Source of the DNA: an uncultured Clostridia bacterium
GTDB taxonomy: Bacteria > Bacillota > Clostridia > Oscillospirales > Acutalibacteraceae
DNA: 8,975 bases
Direction of reading: 5' to 3'
NCBI GenBank assembly: GCA_946610835.1
Contig: CAMOCU010000023.1
Span: 1 to 8,975 of the forward strand
The number at the start of each line of letters is the position of its first letter. The first letter of the stretch is position 1. Shown piece after piece: positions 1-6,780 of the stretch. The notes beneath the pieces were generated by a model. The model made no database searches, was not told where the DNA came from, and saw only the letters and a list, made by a program, of their open reading frames with translations. The position numbers and the translations under genes are program-made.

Positions 1-532
1 AAAGTCTGCGGCGGCAGCCGAATTCGGCGAACTGGAACGTATAGGCGCCGTCGCTCATCGCTTTGATCTTGGCGTCGAGACGTTCCTCGGCAGATTTGCG
101 CAGCGCATTGTAATCGAACGCCATGCGGAAGTATACCTCGTTGATGATCTCCAGCAGATAAATTTCAAACTGCATTGCGGAGAAGAGCGGCCCATCGACC
201 ACCACGGTCAGTTCCCCCTCGTCGGACAGGCCGATCGTTACATAATCGCGGATCGGATGCCACAGGCGCAGGAACTCCACGTAATCGTTTTTGATAAAGC
301 GAATGGAGCGTAAATAGTCGAGCTCTGCTTTTGTGAATCTGAGTGCGCAAAGATGATCGACCTGCTCGCTGATTTCCGCAGCCATTTCCGGTGTAAAAAC
401 AATGCCTTTGTTGCGGCATTTAAAATAGTATTGTCCGCATAGATCGGTGTGCTTGTGAAAAATCACCTGATCCATGTTGAATTTATACAGATCCGTATCG
501 AGCAGAGAAACAACGATCGGTTCGAGTTTCAT
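1..532 (-). CDS. pncB: Nicotinate phosphoribosyltransferase, N-terminal part (cut by window edge)
   Basis: Cytoplasmic enzyme of the Preiss-Handler NAD salvage route; it joins nicotinate and PRPP to give nicotinate mononucleotide, with ATP hydrolysis. The first 177 residues are visible and the gene runs off the left edge. Seen directly: the N-terminal LLDTDLYKFNMDQ block (about residues 10-22), typical of the family, and an FGCRRR segment at about 171-176 that corresponds to the usual FGTRRR phosphate-binding loop (Cys in place of Thr). The catalytic His region lies outside the window. The ATG at 532 is chosen because it precedes the conserved block and has AAAGGA about 10 nt upstream; a later Met falls inside the block. 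It lies 78 nt downstream of nadE on the same strand, with no terminator seen between them, so the two are probably co-transcribed and form a salvage pair. The family call is firm; only completeness is unknown. Confidence 0.9.
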   Translation of the reverse strand, partial: MKLEPIVVSLLDTDLYKFNMDQVIFHKHTDLCGQYYFKCRNKGIVFTPEMAAEISEQVDHLCALRFTKAELDYLRSIRFIKNDYVEFLRLWHPIRDYVTIGLSDEGELTVVVDGPLFSAMQFEIYLLEIINEVYFRMAFDYNALRKSAEERLDAKIKAMSDGAYTFQFAEFGCRRRL

Positions 533-610
533 TTTGTCAAATCCTTTCTGGCTTTATTCAGGGATTCCTTTATTCCCCGCGGTTCATTGCACTCTCTTTA
601 TTCATCAAAA

Positions 611-1345
611 TCATTCCAGCCCGGGGTCAAACGTCGGCATCAACTGCAGCTTGAACGCGTTGAGCCGGTGCATACGGTCGATTCGTTCTTTCTTTGCCGG
701 ATCCTCGATCACCCCTTCGCGGATATAGCGATCCAGCTCGGCGTAGGTAAAGCCGAGATTTTCCTCGTCCGTTTTGCCGCAAAGGCCGTCAATCGGAACC
801 TTGTCCACGAGCACGGCAGGCAGTCCGAGCAGCCGGCCGATTGCTTTGACTTCCTGCACGGTTAGGTTGGCGCACGGGCTGAAATCGCCCGCGCTGTCGC
901 CATAGCGTGTGGAGTAGCCGACCCAGTCTTCGGAAAGGTTGCAGGTGTTTGCCACCCGGCCGTTGTGGCTTTGCGATACGGCATAGAGCGTGGACATCCG
1001 AATACGCGGCGGCAGATTCTCACGGCTCTGCTTCGTCAGCTCGAACGGAATGTTTTTTGTCAAGCTGTCAACAGCATCTTTAATATTGATCACATAATGC
1101 CGGATGCCCAGATGCCCGACCAGCAGCTGCGCCATATCGATATCCGCCTGCTCGCCGTTGGGCATAAGCACGCCGATTACGCGATCTTTTCCCAGCGCTT
1201 CAACGCACAGAGCGGCAACGACGGAGCTGTCTTTGCCGCCGGAAATGCCGAGAACCGCGTTGCATCCCGGGCCGTTCTTTTCAAAGAAATCGCGGATCCA
1301 CTGAACGCACTCGTCTTTCACTCTTTTTACATCAAATGTGTACAT
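611..1345 (-). CDS. nadE: Ammonia-dependent NAD+ synthetase
   Basis: Catalyses the last step of NAD synthesis in the cytoplasm: nicotinate adenine dinucleotide plus ammonia and ATP gives NAD+. The 244-aa protein is a single synthetase domain without the N-terminal glutaminase domain found in long NadE forms, so ammonia is the expected nitrogen donor. The PP-loop SGGKDSS lies at residues 35-41. The NLSEDWVGYSTRYGDSAGD segment (136-154) and PIDGLCGKTDEENLGF (184-199) match conserved substrate and ATP contacts of the family. The ATG at 1345 has GGAGG 6 nt upstream (ACGGAGGTATGATATG). It is the first gene of a nadE-pncB unit; the nadD step between them is not in the window. A MITE-like element ends 31 bp upstream of the start codon and separates the gene from a putative response-regulator operator, so the present promoter is uncertain. 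Confidence 0.95.
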   Translation of the reverse strand: MYTFDVKRVKDECVQWIRDFFEKNGPGCNAVLGISGGKDSSVVAALCVEALGKDRVIGVLMPNGEQADIDMAQLLVGHLGIRHYVINIKDAVDSLTKNIPFELTKQSRENLPPRIRMSTLYAVSQSHNGRVANTCNLSEDWVGYSTRYGDSAGDFSPCANLTVQEVKAIGRLLGLPAVLVDKVPIDGLCGKTDEENLGFTYAELDRYIREGVIEDPAKKERIDRMHRLNAFKLQLMPTFDPGLE

Positions 1346-1376
1346 ATCATACCTCCGTAATTGTTTTCGGAATTTC

Positions 1377-1543
1377 TAAGGAAGCGCTGATTAAATCGGG
1401 GTGTACGAGGGGGTGAGAGATTTTTTCGGCAGATTGTACAAAAAATCTGCCGGCTTGCTGACGCAAGGCAAGGATTTTTGGTGCAATATGACGGAAAAAG
1501 ATCCATTCCTTCGTGCGCATCGGATTTAATCAGTGCTTCCCTA
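1377..1543 (+). mobile_element. MITE-like non-autonomous element, copy 1
   Basis: A 167-bp block bounded by TA on both sides, with near-perfect terminal inverted repeats of about 19-20 bp. The left end reads AAGGAAGCGCTGATTAAATC, and the right end is its complement with two changes. It contains an internal hairpin (CGGCAGATT 1427-1435 with AATCTGCCG 1444-1452). A second copy of identical length lies inverted at 7126-7292; the two differ at only three positions (1405, 1413, 1414). There is no transposase gene. The TA flanks suggest the TA target duplication known for Tc1/mariner/IS630-type elements, so an IS630-like enzyme may have moved it; that assignment is inference. It sits in the nadE upstream region. 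Confidence 0.85.
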
Positions 1544-1576
1544 ATGCCCGGGTTCTCTCCCCAGCATTTAAACACT

Positions 1577-1640
1577 ATCATACTCCTTTTCTGTTTGTAA
1601 ATAGATTTTGTACGAAACGCGGGGGAAACGGTACGAAAAA
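1577..1640 (-). promoter_or_regulatory. Putative LytTR operator B and activated -10 upstream of nadE
   Basis: Two GTAC-centred direct repeats (1610-1613 and 1631-1634) lie exactly 21 bp apart, two turns of the helix. The 30-bp block matches the block upstream of the response-regulator gene (5748-5778) at 22 of 30 positions. Read on the minus strand the repeats contain TTTCGTACCGTTT, and the ACCGTT part resembles AgrA-type half sites. A TATGAT hexamer (1582-1577) follows 27 nt after the downstream repeat with no good -35, as expected of an activator-dependent promoter. The next intact gene downstream is nadE, beyond the MITE. Binding by the response regulator encoded here is inferred from the shared motif and geometry. 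Confidence 0.5.
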
Positions 1641-1665
1641 AAGGCTTGCGCAAAAAGCGAAAGCC
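1636..1665 (-). terminator. Rho-independent terminator of the response-regulator operon
   Basis: Read on the minus strand, GGCTTTCGC, a TTTTT loop and GCGCAAGCC form a 9-position stem with one T-C mismatch, followed directly by seven T. It begins 18 nt after the stop of the 669-aa secreted protein and so ends the three-gene operon. Its T-run overlaps the upstream edge of operator B. Confidence 0.85.
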
Positions 1666-1682
1666 GTTTATAGGGAAATAGA

Positions 1683-3692
1683 CTATTTCTTCTTGAAAAT
1701 ATTGACGATGAAGTTAATAGCTTTGGACACGAGGCGCAGGATTTTTTTGGGCATGTTCGGAAATATCTCCACAATCTTCCGGACAATCGTTTCTTCGATG
1801 GGTTCATTTTCGCTGACAATAACGCGCAGTTTAAACGCACTGTAATCGCCGCTTTGCAGCAATTCGAGCATGCGAGCATACGTCACATCTTCCGGGTTGC
1901 CGTCGGGCGAAATATAAACCAGAGAAACTTTGACTTGTTCCATTGCAAGATGGCCATCGTATTCGGTCAGAAAATCCTGTCCGGTACCCGGCCGCAGCTG
2001 CATGTCCGCAAACACAAGCCGGTCAAAATAGATCAGTGTCGCGTCATCAAAATACTGTATAAGTGTCGGCAGATAACTGTATGCTGCGCCGTCCCGTACG
2101 ACAATGTCACCGCTGAATGAGAGCATGGAGTCAAAATACGAGAACATAATCAGCGGAATACCATATCGCCGCTGGATTGCAACCGCATCTGTGTTGAGTA
2201 TCGGGGCAATAAGCGTCCAGTCTGTGCGGTCATCCGGGAATGCATCCGGCGCAGAGAGCACGTTGGACATTGTCATGACATTCAGAAGCCTCGGACAGTC
2301 TGCAAAAGCATCTTCGCCGATTGCAGTCAGGCTGTGCGGAAGAATCGCTTCCTCCAGCACAGTGCACCCCTCAAACGCATGCGCGCCGATGCTTGTCACG
2401 CCGTCTGCCGCCACAACAAATTGTATGTCCTCTTTCCAGATCCAGTATCCGTAATCAGCAAAAGTATCCAACGAATACATCGTGCCCGTTCCGCTGAGCA
2501 ACAATACGCCGGTTTCCTCGTCAAATGCCCATTGTACGTTTTCGCCGCATATACCGGACGTCGGCGTCGGCGGCTCTGTCAGATCACCGGATTGCAGCAG
2601 CGCAGGATCAATGCGCAGAGCCGGGCGAATGCCGTCCGTTCTATCCACACGCGTGCCATCAAATGACACGCTGTTCCAACACTCGGCACAAGTTGGCGCA
2701 TAGTGTGGCTGTCCGTTTCTGCTGCCAATCCATCTTTGTCCGATCGTCCGGGTTATCCATGTCCCCATGGGCTGCCCGTTGACCGTTCTGCAGGTCGCTC
2801 CCTGACAGCGCGCATAGTCTGTAGCGGGCGCATTTCGTTGCTTGATATTCCATTCGGCCGGATCGAATACGTCCACTTGACGGTCAGCGCGTGTGACGCC
2901 GCATACCTCATAAGCAGACATCAGATACACCCGGTCCTCGGTATCTTCTCCGGCATACGGCAGGTATTGTTCCTCCACAGCGTGGTTGTCCAGTTGAGTA
3001 GACCGGATGCAACTCCATTGATAATCCGAAAACGCTTCGCGCGCAAATCCGTTTTCCTGTTCGCGGTCGGTTAACCAATGCCGAATAAAGGATGCGGAAT
3101 ACGCGCTTGCATAATCCGTACAGGTTTTGTCGCGATACCAAACATTATCCGGACTGATATAGTAAAACGGATTGAAAGCCTGCGCATCCACAACGTTCTG
3201 TGCAAAAACAAGACCGGACTGCGCATCCAGAACATTCCAGCGGATCGGTTGCCACTCAAACCAGTATTCCGTATCGCACTTAAAGCCGTTGAAGTACGTT
3301 TGCCAATCGTTTAGCGTAGTGGCGCCGTCACAAGAGTAGTCCGGACGGAATGCGCGAAATCGGACGCCGCGGTACTTCGCGCTGCCAAACGTTACATCCG
3401 TATACTGCATAAAATCCGACTGACGCATTAAATAATCCACATCATAATTCGGTTCGTTGCCGTATGCGCGCGAATAGTACCCGTAGGACTTCCATTCCAG
3501 CGGCAAACTGTTTAACGCAGCAAGGATTTCTTCGTCCGTTACAAGCGGCTGCGGGTACGATCCGAACTCAATCACATCGTTGTTCTGATAGGGTACCTCC
3601 GCCGCGGATACTGCGGATCCGACAAAAAATGATCCGAGCAGCAGTATACACGCAAGCAGCAAAATCAGCGTTCGTTTCATTTTGCGTTTCAT
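1683..3692 (-). CDS. Secreted DUF6273 and leucine-rich-repeat protein
   Basis: Exported 669-aa protein of unknown function. Residues 1-30 form a signal peptide: a basic KRKMKR start, a hydrophobic core, and a likely VSA/AE cleavage site. A DUF6273-type domain follows, from IEFGSYPQ (41-48) through WQPIRWNVLD (147-156), SFIRHWLTD (201-209) and YLMSAYEV (256-263) to GIRPALRI (354-361). Residues about 381-475 form a BspA-like LRR_5 segment with CGENVQWAFDEETGVLLLSGTGTM and two repeats around SIGAHAFEGC and AIGEDAFADC. Residues 500-630 are not recognised. The tail 633-669 is a cationic amphipathic stretch ending FKKK. The ATG at 3692 has GGAGGAG 6 nt upstream and overlaps the kinase stop as ATGA, so translation is probably coupled. 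Its place in a sensor operon suggests a surface or secreted output, or a partner in sensing; that role is inference. Confidence 0.85.
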   Translation of the reverse strand: MKRKMKRTLILLLACILLLGSFFVGSAVSAAEVPYQNNDVIEFGSYPQPLVTDEEILAALNSLPLEWKSYGYYSRAYGNEPNYDVDYLMRQSDFMQYTDVTFGSAKYRGVRFRAFRPDYSCDGATTLNDWQTYFNGFKCDTEYWFEWQPIRWNVLDAQSGLVFAQNVVDAQAFNPFYYISPDNVWYRDKTCTDYASAYSASFIRHWLTDREQENGFAREAFSDYQWSCIRSTQLDNHAVEEQYLPYAGEDTEDRVYLMSAYEVCGVTRADRQVDVFDPAEWNIKQRNAPATDYARCQGATCRTVNGQPMGTWITRTIGQRWIGSRNGQPHYAPTCAECWNSVSFDGTRVDRTDGIRPALRIDPALLQSGDLTEPPTPTSGICGENVQWAFDEETGVLLLSGTGTMYSLDTFADYGYWIWKEDIQFVVAADGVTSIGAHAFEGCTVLEEAILPHSLTAIGEDAFADCPRLLNVMTMSNVLSAPDAFPDDRTDWTLIAPILNTDAVAIQRRYGIPLIMFSYFDSMLSFSGDIVVRDGAAYSYLPTLIQYFDDATLIYFDRLVFADMQLRPGTGQDFLTEYDGHLAMEQVKVSLVYISPDGNPEDVTYARMLELLQSGDYSAFKLRVIVSENEPIEETIVRKIVEIFPNMPKKILRLVSKAINFIVNIFKKK

Positions 3693-4951
3693 TTTCTCTC
3701 CTCCGTATTCAATATCAGTCCGACCTCCGCTGTAAAGCAGTGATCGTCACATTTTAAATCCAGATAACCGTTGTATGTTTCCGCTGTACGACGGACGTTT
3801 GCAAGCCCGATGCCGTGATTTTCTTTATCCTCCTTACTCGAGCGGATCGTCCCGCCGCGTATAACGACTTTTTGTCTTACGGGATTTTTTACCGTCAGGA
3901 GCCATCTGTCCGAAGCCTCCCGGCCATCCAGTTCCACCATGCACGGCGCGCACGGTGCGCTTCCACGCACAGCGTTATCCAGCAGGTTGCAAAGAATGGT
4001 GCACAGATCAGGATTGGCCATTCCCCTCTCCGGCACGGTGCCACTGAAAGATATCCGAATGTTTTTTTCGGCAGCAGCAGCCGCCTTATCTGATAAAAGC
4101 GCATCCGAAAAATAATTTCCGGTTGTGAACGCATATCCTGCGGCATGCACTTTGCCTTGCAGATGCCGCACATAATCCCGCGCTTGCGCTGTTTGCCCTG
4201 CGTCCAAAATTGCTCCGATTGAAAGCAAGTTGTTTTCATAGTCATGCCGCAGAGCGCGAACACTGCGATTTTTTTCAACCATATCTTCATAATGGCGAAT
4301 CTGTACAGCAAGCTGTTTTAACGCGTTTCGTTCAGCGCGCTGAGCCGCAAGATAGCGCCTTGCAATCAAAAGAACGCTGACACAAATCAGAGCCAGCGAA
4401 GCCACTTTCAGCGCAATGGAAACCTCAGTATGATAGGATGCATCCTGATTGAGCATACCGCTGTAATATGCACTCCAGTCTGCTGCAAAAACGGCGGCGG
4501 GAATCCAAATGGGCACATGATCCAAAAAATACGGAGGCAATTTTTGATTGGATCTGTATACGATCATTGCCAAAACGCATACAAGAACATCAATCAGAAT
4601 ACAAGCGATGTTTATATATCGCATGGGAATGAAAGAAACGAGATAATCTGCCGTTGCGCAGTACGTGAGCGAAAACAACAGAAATGTGCGTTTGCGGCTG
4701 TACTGCAGCGATGCATACGGGAACGCAACAGAGCAAACAAGAGTCCATGCCTCCTGTAACAATTCCACTGTTTGCGGCGCATGATGCGAACAAAACAAAA
4801 TACCGCTTTCCACCGCCGCTGCTGCAAACAGCGCAGCCCAAACAGCGCCGCGCCGTTTCTTCCATGCATAACCGAACACACAGTGCAGCACCAGCGTGAC
4901 CGCCGCCACACCGGTTAAGCACTGTAACAATCCGATCCAATACAAATTCAT
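3689..4951 (-). CDS. GHKL sensor histidine kinase, AgrC-like
   Basis: Membrane sensor kinase of 420 aa, expected to phosphorylate the response regulator encoded just upstream. The first 200 residues hold six to seven hydrophobic segments (about 3-27, 36-53, 68-84, 88-108, 112-132, 147-163, 178-198), the polytopic sensor layout of the AgrC group. A short coiled linker (about 200-232) leads to the H-box RALRHDYENNL with His236. The N-box CNLLDNAV (321-328) and G-box NHGIGLANVRR (378-388) of the GHKL ATPase fold follow. All key catalytic motifs look intact. It starts 4 nt after the response-regulator stop, and its own stop overlaps the next start by 4 nt, so the three genes form one operon. The ligand is unknown; no agrB or agrD peptide gene was found nearby, so calling it a peptide quorum sensor would go beyond the evidence. 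Confidence 0.92.
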   Translation of the reverse strand: MNLYWIGLLQCLTGVAAVTLVLHCVFGYAWKKRRGAVWAALFAAAAVESGILFCSHHAPQTVELLQEAWTLVCSVAFPYASLQYSRKRTFLLFSLTYCATADYLVSFIPMRYINIACILIDVLVCVLAMIVYRSNQKLPPYFLDHVPIWIPAAVFAADWSAYYSGMLNQDASYHTEVSIALKVASLALICVSVLLIARRYLAAQRAERNALKQLAVQIRHYEDMVEKNRSVRALRHDYENNLLSIGAILDAGQTAQARDYVRHLQGKVHAAGYAFTTGNYFSDALLSDKAAAAAEKNIRISFSGTVPERGMANPDLCTILCNLLDNAVRGSAPCAPCMVELDGREASDRWLLTVKNPVRQKVVIRGGTIRSSKEDKENHGIGLANVRRTAETYNGYLDLKCDDHCFTAEVGLILNTEERK

Positions 4952-4955
4952 TCAC

Positions 4956-5657
4956 TCATTTCAACAGCTTGATATATGCTTTGCAGAAAGCGCTGTACTT
5001 CTTCGGCCCCATAAAAACTTTTTCACCGTTCGTGAGTTGAATGATGCGCGAATCGTAACTGCGGATTTTACGCATATTCACTAAGTACGCCCGATGAACG
5101 CGATAGAAATCAAACGGTTTTAATTCTTCCTCAAATGTGGCAATCGTTCTCTTGCATACGACGGTTCTGTCTGCCAAAACAATCATACAATCCTTGCGCA
5201 TGACTTCAATATACAGAATATCCTCCAAAGGAATAACTTCCGTTCGTCTATCACTAAGAACGGATAAGTAGTACTGCGAACGATACCGATCTATATAAGC
5301 GTCCAAAACAGCGTTCATCATCTCTTTATCTATGGGCTTGACCAAAAACCGGTACGCACGCACCTCAAACACATCATACACGATCTCGGGATATGCCGTT
5401 ATAAAAACAATCGTTTTCTTTTCGCCGTATTTTTCAAACAGCGTGCGTGCAAATTCCAGACCGTCGATACCCGGCATTTTGTAGTCCATCAAAAACAAAT
5501 CAAACTCGCTTTCCTGCCCCTGAAGCTGGTGATACGCATTGAAAGTTTTACACTCACTTTGTATACCTTTTGTCTGCAGGTACGCCTGTGTCAAATTCTT
5601 AATCTGATCGCATACGGCTCTTTCATCATCACAGATTGCGATTTTCAAAATTTTCAT
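4956..5657 (-). CDS. LytTR-family response regulator, AgrA/LytR-like
   Basis: Cytoplasmic DNA-binding response regulator of 233 aa from the ATG. The receiver domain (5-125) has the acidic pocket DD (10-11), phospho-acceptor Asp58 in LMDYKMPG, Thr87 and Lys107 in VKPID. A LytTR DNA-binding domain fills about 135-233, including IEVMRKDCMIVL and YRVHRAYLVNM. It is first in the operon with its cognate kinase. The start is uncertain. AAGGAG directly abuts the ATG at 5657 with no spacer, while a TTG at 5648 lies 9 nt after it and would give MKIAICDDE, the usual family N-terminus. I keep the ATG as the outer limit but favour TTG. Direct repeats at 5748-5778 suggest autoregulation. Confidence 0.93.
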   Translation of the reverse strand: MKILKIAICDDERAVCDQIKNLTQAYLQTKGIQSECKTFNAYHQLQGQESEFDLFLMDYKMPGIDGLEFARTLFEKYGEKKTIVFITAYPEIVYDVFEVRAYRFLVKPIDKEMMNAVLDAYIDRYRSQYYLSVLSDRRTEVIPLEDILYIEVMRKDCMIVLADRTVVCKRTIATFEEELKPFDFYRVHRAYLVNMRKIRSYDSRIIQLTNGEKVFMGPKKYSAFCKAYIKLLK

Positions 5658-5668
5658 CTCCTTTGCAA

Positions 5669-5697
5669 ATTATATCCGAATCAAGAAGCAATTGCAA
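5669..5697 (-). promoter_or_regulatory. Sigma-A-type promoter of the response-regulator operon
   Basis: On the minus strand a TTGCAA -35 (5697-5692) and a perfect TATAAT -10 (5674-5669) are separated by exactly 17 nt. The expected start near 5662 would fall at the AAGGAG ribosome binding site (5663-5658). The leader would then be only a few nucleotides before the ATG, or about 14 before the TTG. This could be the basal promoter, beside an activated one further upstream. Confidence 0.65.
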
Positions 5698-5716
5698 TAT
5701 TTCCAAGACAAAACAT

Positions 5717-5778
5717 AGCATATTTGACAGTTTAAAAAAACCTTTTTGGTACGAAAGACGTGTAAAACGGTACAGAAA
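5717..5778 (-). promoter_or_regulatory. Putative LytTR operator A and activated -10 of the response-regulator operon
   Basis: Two GTAC-centred direct repeats (5749-5752 and 5770-5773) lie 21 bp apart, matching operator B near 1610-1640 in sequence (22 of 30) and spacing. On the minus strand they read CTGTACCGTTTT and TTTCGTACCAAAA. A TATGCT hexamer (5722-5717) lies 26 nt after the downstream repeat, within one nucleotide of the spacing at operator B. LytTR regulators of the AgrA/ComE group bind paired direct repeats about two helical turns apart, so autoregulation is the natural reading. Binding is inferred, not shown. Confidence 0.55.
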
Positions 5779-6216
5779 TCCGCATTCAACGTGTTTTCGG
5801 CACTTATTTTCCAACAGAAAGCCCCACCAAGAACAACATGGCAGGTGTATTATGTCCATATCTTTTTTTCATGCAATTCCGGCGCCTGTCCCGTATTCAA
5901 GCGTTTCTCTTCAGCCTGTTGAGCCGCACAATCCCTGTGTTCTGAACACAAAAATGAACAACCCCGGCGAATACGTTTTCGACAAAGGTCGCTCGGGTGT
6001 ACTGTTTTGCAAAATGTGCCGGTTGCTGTTTTCGCCGATCCGGTGTTGTGAACCGGGATTGCGCTCGATTTATCGTACTGCTAAATGGCTTGGACGGATG
6101 ATGATCGCGCTTTACTTGCGAAAAAGCAGCATTCTCTTTGTGTGATTTGACAAAAAGTCCTCGTGCATTTGCACAACTCAATGGAATCCGTACTTCCCCA
6201 GATGATTTTTATACAT
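5779..6216. other. Intergenic stretch with no confident gene
   Basis: About 440 bp between the operator of the response-regulator operon and the end of the acetyltransferase gene. The only candidate worth naming is a plus-strand open frame, 5852-6145 (97 aa, beginning MSISFFHAIPAPVPY, Cys-rich in the middle), with a weak AGGTG 5 nt before its ATG. I do not recognise it, and it has no clear promoter. A minus-strand frame at 5897-6181 covers much of the same DNA and lacks a ribosome binding site. No tRNA, terminator or repeat was seen. Confidence 0.3.
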
Positions 6217-6687
6217 TCACAAGATCGTTTCCATACACGTCTTATACGGTGTCATGCCGAGCTTTTCATAGAATCGCATGGCGCCGGGATTGCAGCTCCA
6301 CACATTCAGCGTTACGTTGTAGCAGCCGGCTTGGCGCGCAAAATCCAGAATATGTTCGTACAAAGCGCGTCCAACGCCCTGACCGCGAGCGCTTTCATCC
6401 ACACAGATATCGTCAATATACAGCGTATCGACTTCTTCCATCAGTCTGCCGCCGGAATGCTGCAAAATGCAGAAGCCGTGTCCCAGCACATCTCCGCTAT
6501 TGTTTGTGCAGACAAATACGGGCTTCCGGACATCTTGCAATATTGATTCTAATTCCTGCGCAGTATATTTTGTTGTCGGGCCTTTGAACAGATCCGGTCT
6601 GCCGGTGTGATGCACCATATTGACCTGCACCAGCAAGTCCAGAATTCTTGAAATATCTTTTTTCTCGGCATGTCGCACATTCAGCAT
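6217..6687 (-). CDS. GNAT-family N-acetyltransferase
   Basis: Single-domain acetyltransferase of 156 aa, expected to move an acetyl group from acetyl-CoA to an amine; the substrate cannot be read from the sequence. The acetyl-CoA binding motif A is intact: IDDICVDESARGQGVGRALYEH (91-112), with the pyrophosphate loop RGQGVG at 101-106. Motif B follows as NPGAMRFYEKLGM (133-145). The length is normal for a stand-alone GNAT. The ATG at 6687 has GGAGG with 8 nt to the start. Upstream in the same direction lies the broken 3' end of an aldo/keto reductase gene, which may once have been co-transcribed with it. No convincing promoter was found just ahead of the start, so how it is expressed now is unclear. 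Confidence 0.9.
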   Translation of the reverse strand: MLNVRHAEKKDISRILDLLVQVNMVHHTGRPDLFKGPTTKYTAQELESILQDVRKPVFVCTNNSGDVLGHGFCILQHSGGRLMEEVDTLYIDDICVDESARGQGVGRALYEHILDFARQAGCYNVTLNVWSCNPGAMRFYEKLGMTPYKTCMETIL

Positions 6688-6780
6688 CTGTTGATCCTCC
6701 GTTTTCTACATACTCCTTTTTCCAAAAGCCACAGCATCCCGGTTGCTGTCGTACGGTGCAGCCGAAATGATTTGCGCTCC

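Noticed and set aside
5724..5729. Plus-strand TTGACA as a promoter for a divergent gene
   Set aside because: The hexamer at the 17-nt position is TGGTAC, with no resemblance to TATAAT, and there is no confident plus-strand gene downstream.
5838..5942. 34-aa basic, hydrophobic frame beginning MAGVLCPYLFF as an AgrD-like signal peptide
   Set aside because: It has no ribosome binding site, lacks the AgrD pattern of an amphipathic leader and acidic tail, and no AgrB protease is present.
5636..6145. 169-codon plus-strand frame starting at 5636
   Set aside because: Its first part is antisense to the response-regulator start and crosses the promoter and operator region. Only the internal start at 5852 could be real, and that is noted with low confidence.
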